A DNA stretch of 64,000 nucleotides from Microcaldota archaeon (GCA_021787495.1 JAJYLX010000002.1:53455-117454); one strand, 5' to 3'; shown: positions 7,403 to 15,499, counted from the stretch's first letter. The notes: generated from the letters alone by a model not told the origin. Numbers and translations: made by a program.

Positions 7403-8497
7403 ATGATGATAGGGAAGAGTAATGACAAGAAGGCGGTCAGCGCACTCAGCGAGGAGGAAGCAGAAGCAATAATATCAATTTATATCGGAAATAGAGAGAA
7501 GATTAAGCAGTTAGGCATCCTGGTACACGAGGGCAACACGGCAGATACCACCAACGTGGCAACGCTATTCGGCCTGAAGCCCAAAGAGGTAAAACCAGAG
7601 GTCTTGAAGCAGTTAGGTAGCCTGGTACACGAGGGCAACACGACACGTGCCACCAACGCGGCAACGGAATTCGGCCTGAAGCCCGAAGAGGTAAAACCAG
7701 AGGTCTTGAAGCAGTTAGGCATCCTGGTACACGAGGGCAACACGACACGTGCCACCAACGCGGCAACGGTATTCGGCCTGAAGCCCGAAGAGGTAAAACC
7801 AGAGGTCTTGAAGCAATTAGGCAGCCTGGTACACGAGGGATACATGACACGTGCCACCAACGCGGTAACTACATTCGGCCTGAAGCCCGAAGAGGTAGAA
7901 CAGTTCAAGCCAGAGGTCTTGAAGCAGTTAGGCAGTCTGATACACGAGAGACACGAGGGCAACACGGTCCGTGCCGCTAACGTGGCAACGGTATTCGGCC
8001 TGAAGCCCAAAGAGGTAAAACCAGAGGTCTTAAAGCAGTTAGGCAGCCTGTTGTACGAGGGACACACGGCAGATGCCACCAATGCGGTAACTGCATTCGG
8101 CCTGAAGCCCGAAGAGGTAAAACCAGAGGTCTTGAAGCAGTTAGGCATCCTGGTACACGAGGGCAACACAATAGATGCCACCAACGTGGCAACGGCATTC
8201 GGCCTGAAGCCCGAAGAGGTAGAACAGTTCAAGCCAGAGGTCTTGGAGCAGGTAGGCATCCTGGTACACGATGGCAAAATGGAAGATGCCACCAATGCGG
8301 TAACTACATTCGGCCTGAAGCCCGAAGAGGTAGAACAGTTCAAGCCAGAGGTCTTGGAGCAGGTAGGCAGCATGGTACACGAGGGCAGCACGGCACGTGC
8401 CGTGTCCGCGGTGACCGCGTTTGCAATTACCAAAGAAGAGCTGATTAAAGTCCTAAAAGAGGAGCAGAAATTGCATGAAATGAAGCGCACTAACTGA
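7403..8497 (+). CDS. Tandem 33-residue-repeat protein, unknown function
   Basis: About 364 residues, almost wholly made of nine tandem units of roughly 33-37 residues. The consensus runs PEVLKQLGSLVHEG, then a variable NTTRATNAAT stretch, then FGLKPEEV; some units carry an extra EQF. The pattern predicts two helices per unit, hence an alpha-solenoid. At DNA level the units are nearly identical, pointing to recent amplification, while variation concentrates just after HEG (N, Y, H, K, S, then T or M, then T, A, V, I or E). There is no signal peptide or membrane segment. The last unit degenerates into a charged helix. The block lies between ftsY and a partial copy of the ftsY end. No family is recognised. 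Confidence 0.8.
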   Translation: MMIGKSNDKKAVSALSEEEAEAIISIYIGNREKIKQLGILVHEGNTADTTNVATLFGLKPKEVKPEVLKQLGSLVHEGNTTRATNAATEFGLKPEEVKPEVLKQLGILVHEGNTTRATNAATVFGLKPEEVKPEVLKQLGSLVHEGYMTRATNAVTTFGLKPEEVEQFKPEVLKQLGSLIHERHEGNTVRAANVATVFGLKPKEVKPEVLKQLGSLLYEGHTADATNAVTAFGLKPEEVKPEVLKQLGILVHEGNTIDATNVATAFGLKPEEVEQFKPEVLEQVGILVHDGKMEDATNAVTTFGLKPEEVEQFKPEVLEQVGSMVHEGSTARAVSAVTAFAITKEELIKVLKEEQKLHEMKRTN

Positions 8498-8575
8498 CTT
8501 GGTGCAACCAAAGTCTTACCAATGCGCCGCAGAAGAGCAGCGGCATAATCCTGGTACCTGACGAGATACCGTGCA

Positions 8576-8657
8576 GATCCTCTTCCTCGGCACCGGCGAG
8601 AAGTACGCGGACCTGGTGCCCTACGACCCTCAGGTCATACTTGACGCGATGCTACCG
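8576..8657 (+). repeat. Copy 2 of the ftsY 3'-end duplication (truncated gene fragment)
   Basis: Direct repeat of 7206-7287 with three mismatches (7212/8582, 7272/8642, 7284/8654). It has no start codon or upstream GTPase domain and is therefore a fragment. After a 37-bp interruption the former junction sequence GGCAGCTAAGGT reappears at 8695-8706. The simplest reading is that the repeat-protein block was inserted at the end of ftsY and the terminal part of the gene was duplicated. Confidence 0.92.
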
Positions 8658-8745
8658 TATCCGTGACAGCAGGGCGATTCCGCGCCTATGTCGAGGCAGC
8701 TAAGGTATTTAGCTTTGCCATGCAATTATCGCTCAGGATGTTGCG

Positions 8746-10062
8746 ATGGACGGGAAGTCTTACGACTTGGAGACGCAGGTGCTTAGGGAGCTGAAGGGCA
8801 GGTTCGTCTCCATATCGCTCGAGGACGAGAGGAAGGCGCTGATAGCCTCCACGGCCAGGAGGCTGAAGCCGAACGCCACCGACGAGGAGATCGCGGCCAT
8901 GACGACTGACATATTCGACCTCGGCCCTCTCAAATCCGCGCTGAACATGGAGACCGTCGAGGACATAATGGTCAACAACACGGAGAACATATTCGTCTAC
9001 GACTCGCAGACCGGTGAGAAAAAGCTCCCGGACAAGGTGCAGAGCAGGCGCGAGCTCGACCTGCTGGTCGACAAGCTGAAGCTCTTCGCCACCAACGAGA
9101 TAGCGGGCAACAACATACTCGACGTGCACATGCCGGACGGGAGCCGTGCCAACATCGTGACCTCGCCCGTCGGGTACAACGTCACGATAAGGAGGTTCAA
9201 ACAGAAGGCCATGAGCATCATCGATCTCATTAACTACGGCGAGCTCGACTACCAGATTGCCGCCAGGCTCTGGATCTATACCGACGGCTTCAGGGCCAGG
9301 CCGGCCAACATGCTCATAGGGGGCATGCCGGCGGCGGGCAAGACGACGCTGCTTAACGCGATGTTCTCGTTCTTCCGCCCCGAGGCCCGGATAATAACGA
9401 TAGAGGAGACGTACGAGCTCGACACCACCACGCAGGAGAACTGCGTCCGCCTCGAGACCAGCACCGACATGCCGATGGAGGAGCTCGTGAAGAACGCGCT
9501 CAGGATGAGGCCCGACATGATCGTGATAGGGGAGGTGAGGGGCATGGAGGCCAACGACATGATAACGGCCATGAACATCGGCAAGATATGCATAGGCACC
9601 ATCCACGCGTCCTCGGCAAGGGACATAGTGAACAGGCTGCAGCACTCGCCGATGAACGTGCCCAAGGACATCATACCGGTCATAGACAGCCTCATATCGC
9701 TCTCGCAGATCTACGAGGGCGGGAAGCCCGTCAGGAAGATAACGCAGATATCCGAGATATCGGGCATAGAGACGCAGATACTCCTCTCGGACCTGTACAA
9801 GTTCGACTACAAGACCCACAAGGCCGCGCCCATACTCTCGAGCGTCACCTACAGGGACACGATATGCGAGCTGCTCGGCGTGCCCCCTCCAGCCTTGCTG
9901 GCCGAGGAGGACGTGAGGGCGAACATACTCTACGCGATGAACAAGCAGGGCATGCGCGACATAGTCAGCATAAACAACATGGTCAAGGACTACTACGACA
10001 GCCCTGAGGCCACGCTCAAGAAGCTGGGCCTCGGCAACCTCTCCCCGTCGATAAGGATATGA
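8746..10062 (+). CDS. Type II/IV secretion system ATPase (TadA/FlaI/VirB11-like)
   Basis: A 438-residue secretion NTPase. An N-terminal helical domain with NMETVEDIMVNNTENIFVYD precedes the core: Walker A GGMPAAGKTT at about residue 193, the ITIEETYEL Asp-box region, Walker B MIVIGEVRG and the His-box GTIHASSA. Such ATPases power assembly of type IV pili, archaella or related surface filaments. No platform protein (TadC/FlaJ) or pilin lies next to it, so the filament type cannot be told. It ends four bases short of the convergent Top6A gene. Confidence 0.92.
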   Translation: MDGKSYDLETQVLRELKGRFVSISLEDERKALIASTARRLKPNATDEEIAAMTTDIFDLGPLKSALNMETVEDIMVNNTENIFVYDSQTGEKKLPDKVQSRRELDLLVDKLKLFATNEIAGNNILDVHMPDGSRANIVTSPVGYNVTIRRFKQKAMSIIDLINYGELDYQIAARLWIYTDGFRARPANMLIGGMPAAGKTTLLNAMFSFFRPEARIITIEETYELDTTTQENCVRLETSTDMPMEELVKNALRMRPDMIVIGEVRGMEANDMITAMNIGKICIGTIHASSARDIVNRLQHSPMNVPKDIIPVIDSLISLSQIYEGGKPVRKITQISEISGIETQILLSDLYKFDYKTHKAAPILSSVTYRDTICELLGVPPPALLAEEDVRANILYAMNKQGMRDIVSINNMVKDYYDSPEATLKKLGLGNLSPSIRI

Positions 10063-10065
10063 CGC

Positions 10066-11175
10066 TCACGGCAGGAACTCCTGCGCGCGCACCTTGTCGC
10101 GGATGTAGTCGCCTATGAACGTCAGCCTCGGCCCCTGGAGCGAGTCCTGCTCGAGCTTCGTCTTCGTCTGCATGACCTTCTTCAGCTCCGCCACCCACTC
10201 CTTGTGGCGGTTTATCCACGGGTAGGAGAGCATCTCCTGCGCGCGCTTCAGGTCCATCTCGTTCGCCTTCATGGTCAGCTTCTTCAGGAAGTCGTAGCGC
10301 TCGATGTCGGCCATCGTGACGCCCAAGAACCTCGCCTTCGGGGTAGCTATCTCGTTGCTGATGTAGGCGAGGTTCATGCTGCCCGTCTTTATCGTCCAGT
10401 AGATGTACCACCCCCATGCGTCGCAGTCGTTGAAGACGTAAACGGGGAGCCCCATGTCCGACAGCTTCCTTATCAGCCTCCTCGTGCCCCTCGACGCCTG
10501 GCCCTTCGGCGTTATGAGTATGCAGTTCTCCTTCTGCCAGAACCTGTCCTCGTTCAGCCTCTGCCATATGGCGTCCTTCTCCACAGAGAGGACGTACTTC
10601 GCCTTCACGTCCACGAACTCGATGTCGTTGTCAACGTCGCTCGGTATCGGCCAGCCGCCCCTCCCCTGCTTGGTCGCATCGATCTCCTGCCGCTCGTCCC
10701 CGAAGCTGTCCACAATGCGCATGTTGCCCGCGAGGAAGCCCTTCCTGTCCGCGCTCAGGTTGAGGTCCTCCCTCTTCACGCCGAGGGCGACCTCCAGGTC
10801 CTCTATCAGGGGATTGGACTCGCTCTGCTCCTCGAACAGGTTCTCGTCTACGTCCTCCCCGAGCGAGAACTTCAGCTGGTAGTAGAGGCCCCTTATCGAG
10901 GTGTGGAGGTTCTCGTTCAGGAACGTGTGGCACCTCGACGCGACCGCGATGGTCTGCATGAACTTCTTCGACTGCGCTATGTTGATGAAGCTGCGCTCCT
11001 CCTTCGCGGCGCCGAGCCTGAGCACGGCCTCCTTCTCGTCGTACTTTATGTTCGACCTCGACCTGGTGGGCGCCTCGAAGCTCGGGTTCCTGCCCCTGTA
11101 GATAGTGTCGACTATCCCGCCGCCGAAGGCCTTGAGCCTCGCAGCTGTCTCGTTGTCCTGCTTCCTGGCTGCCAC
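10066..11175 (-). CDS. top6A: DNA topoisomerase VI subunit A (Spo11-like)
   Basis: A 369-residue Top6A/Spo11 homologue. The winged-helix domain carries the presumed catalytic tyrosine in SIRGLYYQLKF; the Toprim domain shows VEKDAIWQRL (metal-binding Glu), LITPKGQASRGTRRLI, and the acidic FNDCDAWGWYIY, where most archaeal proteins read DGDPYG. It makes double-strand breaks for strand passage together with Top6B. The usual neighbour top6B is absent from this window. The divergent Toprim motif keeps both aspartates. Confidence 0.88.
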   Translation of the reverse strand: MAARKQDNETAARLKAFGGGIVDTIYRGRNPSFEAPTRSRSNIKYDEKEAVLRLGAAKEERSFINIAQSKKFMQTIAVASRCHTFLNENLHTSIRGLYYQLKFSLGEDVDENLFEEQSESNPLIEDLEVALGVKREDLNLSADRKGFLAGNMRIVDSFGDERQEIDATKQGRGGWPIPSDVDNDIEFVDVKAKYVLSVEKDAIWQRLNEDRFWQKENCILITPKGQASRGTRRLIRKLSDMGLPVYVFNDCDAWGWYIYWTIKTGSMNLAYISNEIATPKARFLGVTMADIERYDFLKKLTMKANEMDLKRAQEMLSYPWINRHKEWVAELKKVMQTKTKLEQDSLQGPRLTFIGDYIRDKVRAQEFLP

Positions 11176-11240
11176 CGAATCGCCTCAGATATCTCGCCGA
11201 GAAGTGTAATAAACCTTCTTGCCGAATCCATTACGGAAGC

Positions 11241-11325
11241 GCAGGGGTGGCGGAGCCAGGTCAAACGCGCAAGGCTTAGGACCTTGTTCCTTAGGGATGC
11301 GAGAGTTCGAATCTCTCCCCCTGCA
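11241..11325 (+). tRNA. tRNA-Leu(UAG), host gene of the integrated element
   Basis: An 85-nt class II tRNA: acceptor GCAGGGG pairs with CCCCTGC, D-stem GCG/CGC, anticodon stem CAAGG/CCTTG with loop CTTAGGA (anticodon TAG), a long variable arm, T-stem GAGAG/CTCTC with loop TTCGAAT, discriminator A. There is no intron. Its last 26 bases form attL of the integrated element, and the tRNA remains complete. Confidence 0.96.
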
Positions 11326-11326
11326 A
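11300..11326 (+). repeat. attL, left attachment site of the integrated element
   Basis: A 27-bp sequence covering the 3' end of tRNA-Leu(UAG), from the T-stem to the base after the discriminator. It recurs at 16547-16573 with a single difference (G at 11309, A at 16556). The int(C) frame reads through it as RVRISPPA. Confidence 0.93.
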
Positions 11327-12192
11327 ATCCAATTTGCGACGTCAAAGCAGGGTTCGGAAATCCGAAACGTAAATCTCCAAGGAAGGAAGATTTCGAGGAT
11401 TTCTCCGAAACCCTCAAGCAGGTGTCCATGAACATTTCATGGCACCAATTACAGAAACTGCAATCTGTATTACATAAAACGCAAACCAAGAGGTTTGCCG
11501 GAAAGAGGAAGACGCCGAAATATGGCTCAATCTCAAAGGCGTTTTCCGAGTCGCAGCTTCAAAGGTTCCTTCACGTAATAGACTCTGATAAGTTCCGCTT
11601 GCTATTCAGCTACCAAGCGCAGCTTGGGCTTAGAATAGGCGAGGCGGTCAGAGTCAATATCAACTCAATAGACTTAGAGACGAGGGAACTTACCTTGAAG
11701 ACCGAAAAGGCTCAGGTTATGGACTCGTTATTGATACCAATGCCCTTATTCAAGGATACCATAGCCTTCATCACTAAGCACAGAGCGGAGATTGAGAAGG
11801 CGCAGGGATTCCTGTTCTACGCTGACAAGCTGAGAACGAAAAGGCCAGAGCCTTACTTGGAGCAGAACTACGTAAGGCACATATTCAGGGAATACGTACG
11901 GATGGCTGGCTTGGACGAGGTGTATGACACCTCAGATGAATCAAGCCAAGACAGGAGCGTAAGGCAGCTTCACAGGCTTACAACGCATAGCCTTAGGCAT
12001 TACGCCATAACGGCCTTCGCAAAGCAGACTAACGGCAATCTGGTGCTGACAAGCAGGTTCGCTAGGCATAGCGATCCCAGCACCACGATGACCTACATAA
12101 GCACTAGGAAAGAGGAGCTTTACAAGGAGATAGACAACGCCTTCGGGCTGAACCAAGCAGTAAGCCTCAAAGCGCGCATCTCCGGCAATTAG
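11326..12192 (+). CDS. Tyrosine recombinase (integrase), C-terminal part int(C)
   Basis: The catalytic part of a tyrosine recombinase. Visible motifs are LGLRIGEAVRV (first Arg), LTTHSLRHYAITAF (HxxR) and FARHSDPSTTMTYI (His and the nucleophilic Tyr). The frame runs back through attL and the tRNA without a stop. Joined across the att core to the 28 codons at 16489-16572 it would give a 316-residue protein, normal for SSV-type integrases. In the integrated state it has lost its own start and promoter; internal starts at 11422 (GTG) or 11428 (ATG) could give a shorter protein lacking the first part. This is the known inactivation-by-integration design of SSV-type integrases. Confidence 0.92.
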   Translation, partial: NPICDVKAGFGNPKRKSPRKEDFEDFSETLKQVSMNISWHQLQKLQSVLHKTQTKRFAGKRKTPKYGSISKAFSESQLQRFLHVIDSDKFRLLFSYQAQLGLRIGEAVRVNINSIDLETRELTLKTEKAQVMDSLLIPMPLFKDTIAFITKHRAEIEKAQGFLFYADKLRTKRPEPYLEQNYVRHIFREYVRMAGLDEVYDTSDESSQDRSVRQLHRLTTHSLRHYAITAFAKQTNGNLVLTSRFARHSDPSTTMTYISTRKEELYKEIDNAFGLNQAVSLKARISGN

Positions 12193-12251
12193 CCGGGTTC
12201 CTGCCGGAAAGGTTTAAAATCATGAACTGCGTTATATTATTGTTGATTTAT

Positions 12252-12473
12252 ATGGGCGGCATACAGACACAGCAAACCATAAACAGGCAGCTAAACGCCA
12301 AGCTTGACAGGATAGCCAAGATGCTCAGCATAGTCATCGAGCGCATGGACGAGGCCGAGCCAGACAAAAAGATGATAAGCAGGATAGCGAAGGAGTGGAA
12401 GGCGATAGATTCAGGCAGGATGAAGGTTCACCACTATAAGAGCCTGGCTGATTTTGACAGAGCGATAGGCTGA
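12252..12473 (+). CDS. Putative antitoxin of a RelBE-like pair
   Basis: A 73-residue charged, helical protein directly ahead of a RelE-like toxin, separated by four bases. It begins MGGIQTQQTINRQLNAKLDRI and ends with a segment, HHYKSLADFDRAIG, of the kind antitoxins use to wrap their toxin. A TATA-like GGTTTAAAATC at 12209-12219 supports this ATG and not the earlier one at 12222. The function is inferred from size and context, not from a recognised fold. Confidence 0.7.
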   Translation: MGGIQTQQTINRQLNAKLDRIAKMLSIVIERMDEAEPDKKMISRIAKEWKAIDSGRMKVHHYKSLADFDRAIG

Positions 12474-12477
12474 TTTC

Positions 12478-12729
12478 ATGGCCTACAAACCTGCATTCAG
12501 CGACAAGATGCAGGAGGAGTTGGCGTACAGGAAGAAGCGTGACAGGGCATCGTACGAACAGGCCATGAAGAAGATAGCACTGGTTCTTGAAAATCCAGAC
12601 ATAGGCAAGCCGATGCGCGCACCGCTTCATGGCATACGCAGGTTCCACGTAGGTCATCTGGTCGTTACATACAGGATAAACGAAGAGGCGCACGAGGTAG
12701 TCTTCACCTCATTCGAGCATCACGAGTAA
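12478..12729 (+). CDS. RelE/ParE-superfamily toxin
   Basis: An 83-residue basic protein. The RelE-like core is visible: YEQAMKKIALVLENP, then GKPMRAPLHGIRRFHVGHLVVTYRI and VVFTSFEHHE, i.e. the four-stranded sheet with a terminal histidine-containing strand. Archaeal RelE toxins cut mRNA at the ribosome A site; ParE relatives instead act on gyrase, so the target is not certain. It pairs with the upstream antitoxin and probably stabilises the integrated element. Confidence 0.85.
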   Translation: MAYKPAFSDKMQEELAYRKKRDRASYEQAMKKIALVLENPDIGKPMRAPLHGIRRFHVGHLVVTYRINEEAHEVVFTSFEHHE

Positions 12730-12743
12730 GCAACTATCTACTT

Positions 12744-13040
12744 CTCTACACAGTTCATCTTTCTCTACACACCTAGTTAAATCCGTGTAGAGAACTGTTT
12801 CGAGGGAAACCCTTGTAAAAAGACCTTTTTCTCTCTACACTACTGCACAGCATTATAAGAGCTGTCCATGTAGAGTTTCGTGAAGAGACCTTGAACTAAA
12901 GACCTCCAAGCAACTAAAGACCCATAGCTGAAAAAGGTCTTTAGTAAGCCCTACGATGACAAGCTCTGAAACGACCTAGGATTTACGAGGGACTTCTAAC
13001 CATCAATAATACAGCATACCTCTTAAGTTGAGGTCTTTAA
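12744..13040. repeat. Iteron-like short repeats in the element's non-coding region
   Basis: Two families of short repeats fill an AT-rich stretch. Family 1, CTCTACAC, occurs at 12744, 12763 and 12833 and inverted at 12785, with a one-mismatch inverted copy at 12868. Family 2, AAAGACCT-like, occurs near 12819, 12885, 12896 and 12913 and inverted near 12935 and 13031. The copies at 12912-12921 and 12936-12945 are a perfect 10-bp inverted repeat. Such directly and inversely repeated motifs in a gene-free region are typical of plasmid origins, partition sites or operator clusters. Which of these applies is not shown by the sequence. Confidence 0.75.
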
Positions 13041-13059
13041 TAAGCCTCCTCCGCCTCAC

Positions 13060-13260
13060 TCCCTTCACCTGCTCTGGGCAGGTTCGGGCGTGCCGAACTT
13101 CGTTCGGACGGCGGCTACGGCTACCAGACCCAACGGGCAAGGCTGCTTCTGGGTGGGGGCAGAAGCAGCCGCAGAGGTTCCTTAAAGGCCAGAGGCCGCT
13201 GCTAGGTTGCTAGCTTAAAGCCAAGTTGTGGCGGCCCCCTCGTGAACTGCGAAAGATGGA
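13060..13260. ncRNA. GC-rich hairpin-forming segment, candidate structured RNA
   Basis: A markedly GC-rich island inside the otherwise AT-rich element and between its genes. It contains GTTCGG/CCGAAC (13081-13097 region), an overlapping CCGAA/TTCGG hairpin, and an 11-bp perfect stem GGCTGCTTCTG (13141-13151) with CAGAAGCAGCC (13160-13170) around an eight-base G-rich loop. The only ORF across it (13028-13213) has no protein-like pattern. Strand and boundaries are unknown. It may be a regulatory RNA, a replication-related structure or a recombination site. Confidence 0.4.
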
Positions 13261-13344
13261 GAGAGGCACGAACGACCATCTTGAGCTAGTGAACGAGCTG
13301 GGGTTTTTGAAAGGATTGCATTTATTTTAAGTTACAGGCAAAAA

Positions 13345-13358
13345 AAAAACAAATATAA
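13345..13358 (+). promoter_or_regulatory. TATA-like promoter of the beta-helix gene
   Basis: After a run of nine A residues the sequence AACAAATATAAACA provides a TATA-like element. The predicted transcript start lies about 25 bases downstream, shortly before the ATG at 13396, which supports that start over the TTG at 13381. Confidence 0.5.
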
Positions 13359-13395
13359 ACATTCATATTGCATATACCCCTTGTGCGTGATCTTC

Positions 13396-14613
13396 ATGGC
13401 AGCTTCTCAGCCCATCAGATGGATAATTGGCATCATAATAGTAGTGCTTGTAATCGTGGTTGCGATTGGCTATGTCGGCAAGCCGAGCAGCGGCCCATCA
13501 AGCACGAGCATATCGCAATTGCAGAACAGCACCACTACGGTAGCACAAGCCCCAGCAGAGCTGTACGTCAGCGTATTGGGATCAGACTCGGCGAATGGCG
13601 CCAGTTCAACTCCACTAAGAACGATAAACCGCGCAATAACACTAACCAAGCCGGGCCAGACCATAATAGTAGAACCAGGGACTTACAACGAGCAGATAAA
13701 CATAACATCCAGAGTCATAATTGAAGGCGAAGGCACCAATACTACGATAATAAACGCTTCGGGCCAGATGAACGGCATAAACATTATCGGGCCAGGGGCT
13801 AACGGCACCGTGGTAAGCAATCTCACAGTAGAAAACGCCGATAACCACGGAATATACGCTCAGGATGTTGGCAATGTAAAGATTGTAAATAACCTAGTAG
13901 AACGCAATGGCGTTAATGCCACAACCTGCCCGAGCCCTCCGGCAAAGCCTACCGGGCCGTGCATAAATGAAGATAAGCCAATAGCGCTTGTAGGAACTAG
14001 CAACGTTACTGTAGAGAACAACATAGTGACAAACAACCTGGCCGATGGAGGCATCAGCGTGGCAGATCTCGGATTCATAAATCCCGGAAGCCTCGTCGCT
14101 ACCGATATCTTAGTGAACGCTACGCACAACAGGATAATCAGGAACAGAGTCATGTATAACAAAGGCGGATGTGGCATAGTTGTCGCTTCTTACAACAAGG
14201 GCGTAATAGACAATATCGTGGAAGATAACTTCGTGGGCTTTGGTGTGGCAGGCATAGTTGTCGCTACCGATACACCGAATTCCACCGCGCTGAACAATCA
14301 AGTCATCAACAACACCGTTACAGAAAATTTCATACCTGGCATAATAGTGCATTCCAATGCGCCGGGGGATGTTCTGTCGAATACCACGGTAGAGTTAAAT
14401 AGGGTAAGCGGCAACGGCGCCGATGCGGAAGTAGGTGCGATGAACAAGACTGGCATTCTGGCCTCTGGAGATGTGATGCCCATATCGAATACTACAATAA
14501 AGTACAATAACGTAAGTAACGAGTATTATGGCATATGGCTGAGAAATGCGCCTGGTGCAAACATAGCGAACAACACTTTTGCAAATGTAACGGTAGCTAA
14601 CTACACCAAGTGA
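13396..14613 (+). CDS. Membrane-anchored right-handed beta-helix surface protein
   Basis: 405 residues. An N-terminal membrane segment (IIGIIIVVLVIVVAIGYVG, residues about 9-27) acts as signal anchor; a Ser/Thr/Gln-rich linker follows. From about residue 60 on there is a parallel beta-helix: YVSVLGSDSANG and TPLRTINRAI as in DUF1565 proteins, then repeated strands with INITSRVIIEGEG, NVKIVNNLVERNG, NVTVENNIVTNN, NTTVELNRVSGNG and NTTIKYNNVSN. Many N-x-S/T sequons suggest glycosylation outside the cell. Carbohydrate binding or cleavage is possible, but no catalytic residues can be assigned. It is cargo of the integrated element. Confidence 0.85.
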   Translation: MAASQPIRWIIGIIIVVLVIVVAIGYVGKPSSGPSSTSISQLQNSTTTVAQAPAELYVSVLGSDSANGASSTPLRTINRAITLTKPGQTIIVEPGTYNEQINITSRVIIEGEGTNTTIINASGQMNGINIIGPGANGTVVSNLTVENADNHGIYAQDVGNVKIVNNLVERNGVNATTCPSPPAKPTGPCINEDKPIALVGTSNVTVENNIVTNNLADGGISVADLGFINPGSLVATDILVNATHNRIIRNRVMYNKGGCGIVVASYNKGVIDNIVEDNFVGFGVAGIVVATDTPNSTALNNQVINNTVTENFIPGIIVHSNAPGDVLSNTTVELNRVSGNGADAEVGAMNKTGILASGDVMPISNTTIKYNNVSNEYYGIWLRNAPGANIANNTFANVTVANYTK

Positions 14614-14647
14614 GGTGCCTCGCATAATAAGAACGCGTGGAGATGAA

Positions 14648-15451
14648 GTGGCAAAATCGGAGAGCATAAGCTACGTAGCGGGCAACGATTCGATCGAAGC
14701 ATATCTCGCATATCCTGACGATGCAGAAAAGCATCCCGGAGTGGTACTGATACACGAGATATTCGGGCTTGATGACCATATCAGGAAAATCGCTGACAGG
14801 CTTGCAGGGGAGGGGTACGTAGTCTTGGCACCGCATCTCTTTTCCAGCAGCAAGCTGTCTAAGGTTCTTTCGCAGCAAAATATCTCCGCTGCAATGAAGT
14901 TTATGATGTCCATACCCGTGGAGAAGCAGAGGGATGAGGAGTACAGGTCCGAGGCGCTTGCAAAGCTCGGCGAACAGGAGAGAGACGTAGTATCAGGTGT
15001 AAATCAGCTGCTTTTTGCAAACAGGCCAACAGATCTGCTAACAGGATATCTGTCATACGGTGTAGACTACCTTAAAACACTGGAAAATGTTAGCGATAGG
15101 ATAGGCAGCGTTGGCTTTTGCTTCGGCGGCGGCATGTCAATAAATCTAAGTTGCACGGGCAAGATAGCAGCATGTGTTATATTCTACGGTGAGAACCCGA
15201 GCTCCATAGAAAAGATAAAGGACGTCAATGGCAGCATCATGGGCCTGTACGGCGGCGAGGACCGCAGAATAAACTCAGGATTGGGAGAGCTTGTAAAGGC
15301 TATGGTGGAATACAATAAACCATTTACTATACGGGTATTCCCCGGAGCGTACCACGGGTTCTTCAACAACGCACGACCTCAGACCTATAACAAGCAGGCA
15401 GCCGAAGAGGCTTGGGGCATGCTACTAGAGTTTTACAGGACTAACCTGTAG
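14648..15451 (+). CDS. Dienelactone hydrolase family alpha/beta hydrolase
   Basis: About 267 residues from the GTG at 14648, which has a GGAGATG Shine-Dalgarno-like element just ahead; the frame is also open from a GTG at 14615. The alpha/beta fold shows VVLIHEIFGLDDHI (oxyanion region), the nucleophile elbow GFCFGGG with a cysteine as in dienelactone hydrolases, the acid in YGGEDRRI and the histidine in FPGAYHGFFNN. The natural substrate is unknown; the family hydrolyses lactones and esters. It lies three bases or so from the beta-helix gene, perhaps as one transcription unit of the element. Confidence 0.88.
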   Translation: MAKSESISYVAGNDSIEAYLAYPDDAEKHPGVVLIHEIFGLDDHIRKIADRLAGEGYVVLAPHLFSSSKLSKVLSQQNISAAMKFMMSIPVEKQRDEEYRSEALAKLGEQERDVVSGVNQLLFANRPTDLLTGYLSYGVDYLKTLENVSDRIGSVGFCFGGGMSINLSCTGKIAACVIFYGENPSSIEKIKDVNGSIMGLYGGEDRRINSGLGELVKAMVEYNKPFTIRVFPGAYHGFFNNARPQTYNKQAAEEAWGMLLEFYRTNL

Positions 15452-15499
15452 CGAGCCTAACGGATACCATATTTATAACAGATATCCAGATTTGATCTT

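Noticed and set aside
7503-8400. CRISPR array or TAL-effector-like DNA-binding repeats
   Set aside because: The repeats are one continuous coding frame with no spacers. The 33-34-residue length resembles TAL repeats, but helix and variable-residue positions do not match convincingly.
10204-12192. A 662-codon open frame on the plus strand
   Set aside because: The first two thirds are the antisense of top6A and then tRNA-Leu; only the part after attL is integrase. The length comes from GC-rich codons on the other strand and from SSV-type read-through of att.
13028-13213. 61-codon ORF across the GC-rich island of the element
   Set aside because: Amino-acid pattern is random, and the DNA is dominated by hairpins.
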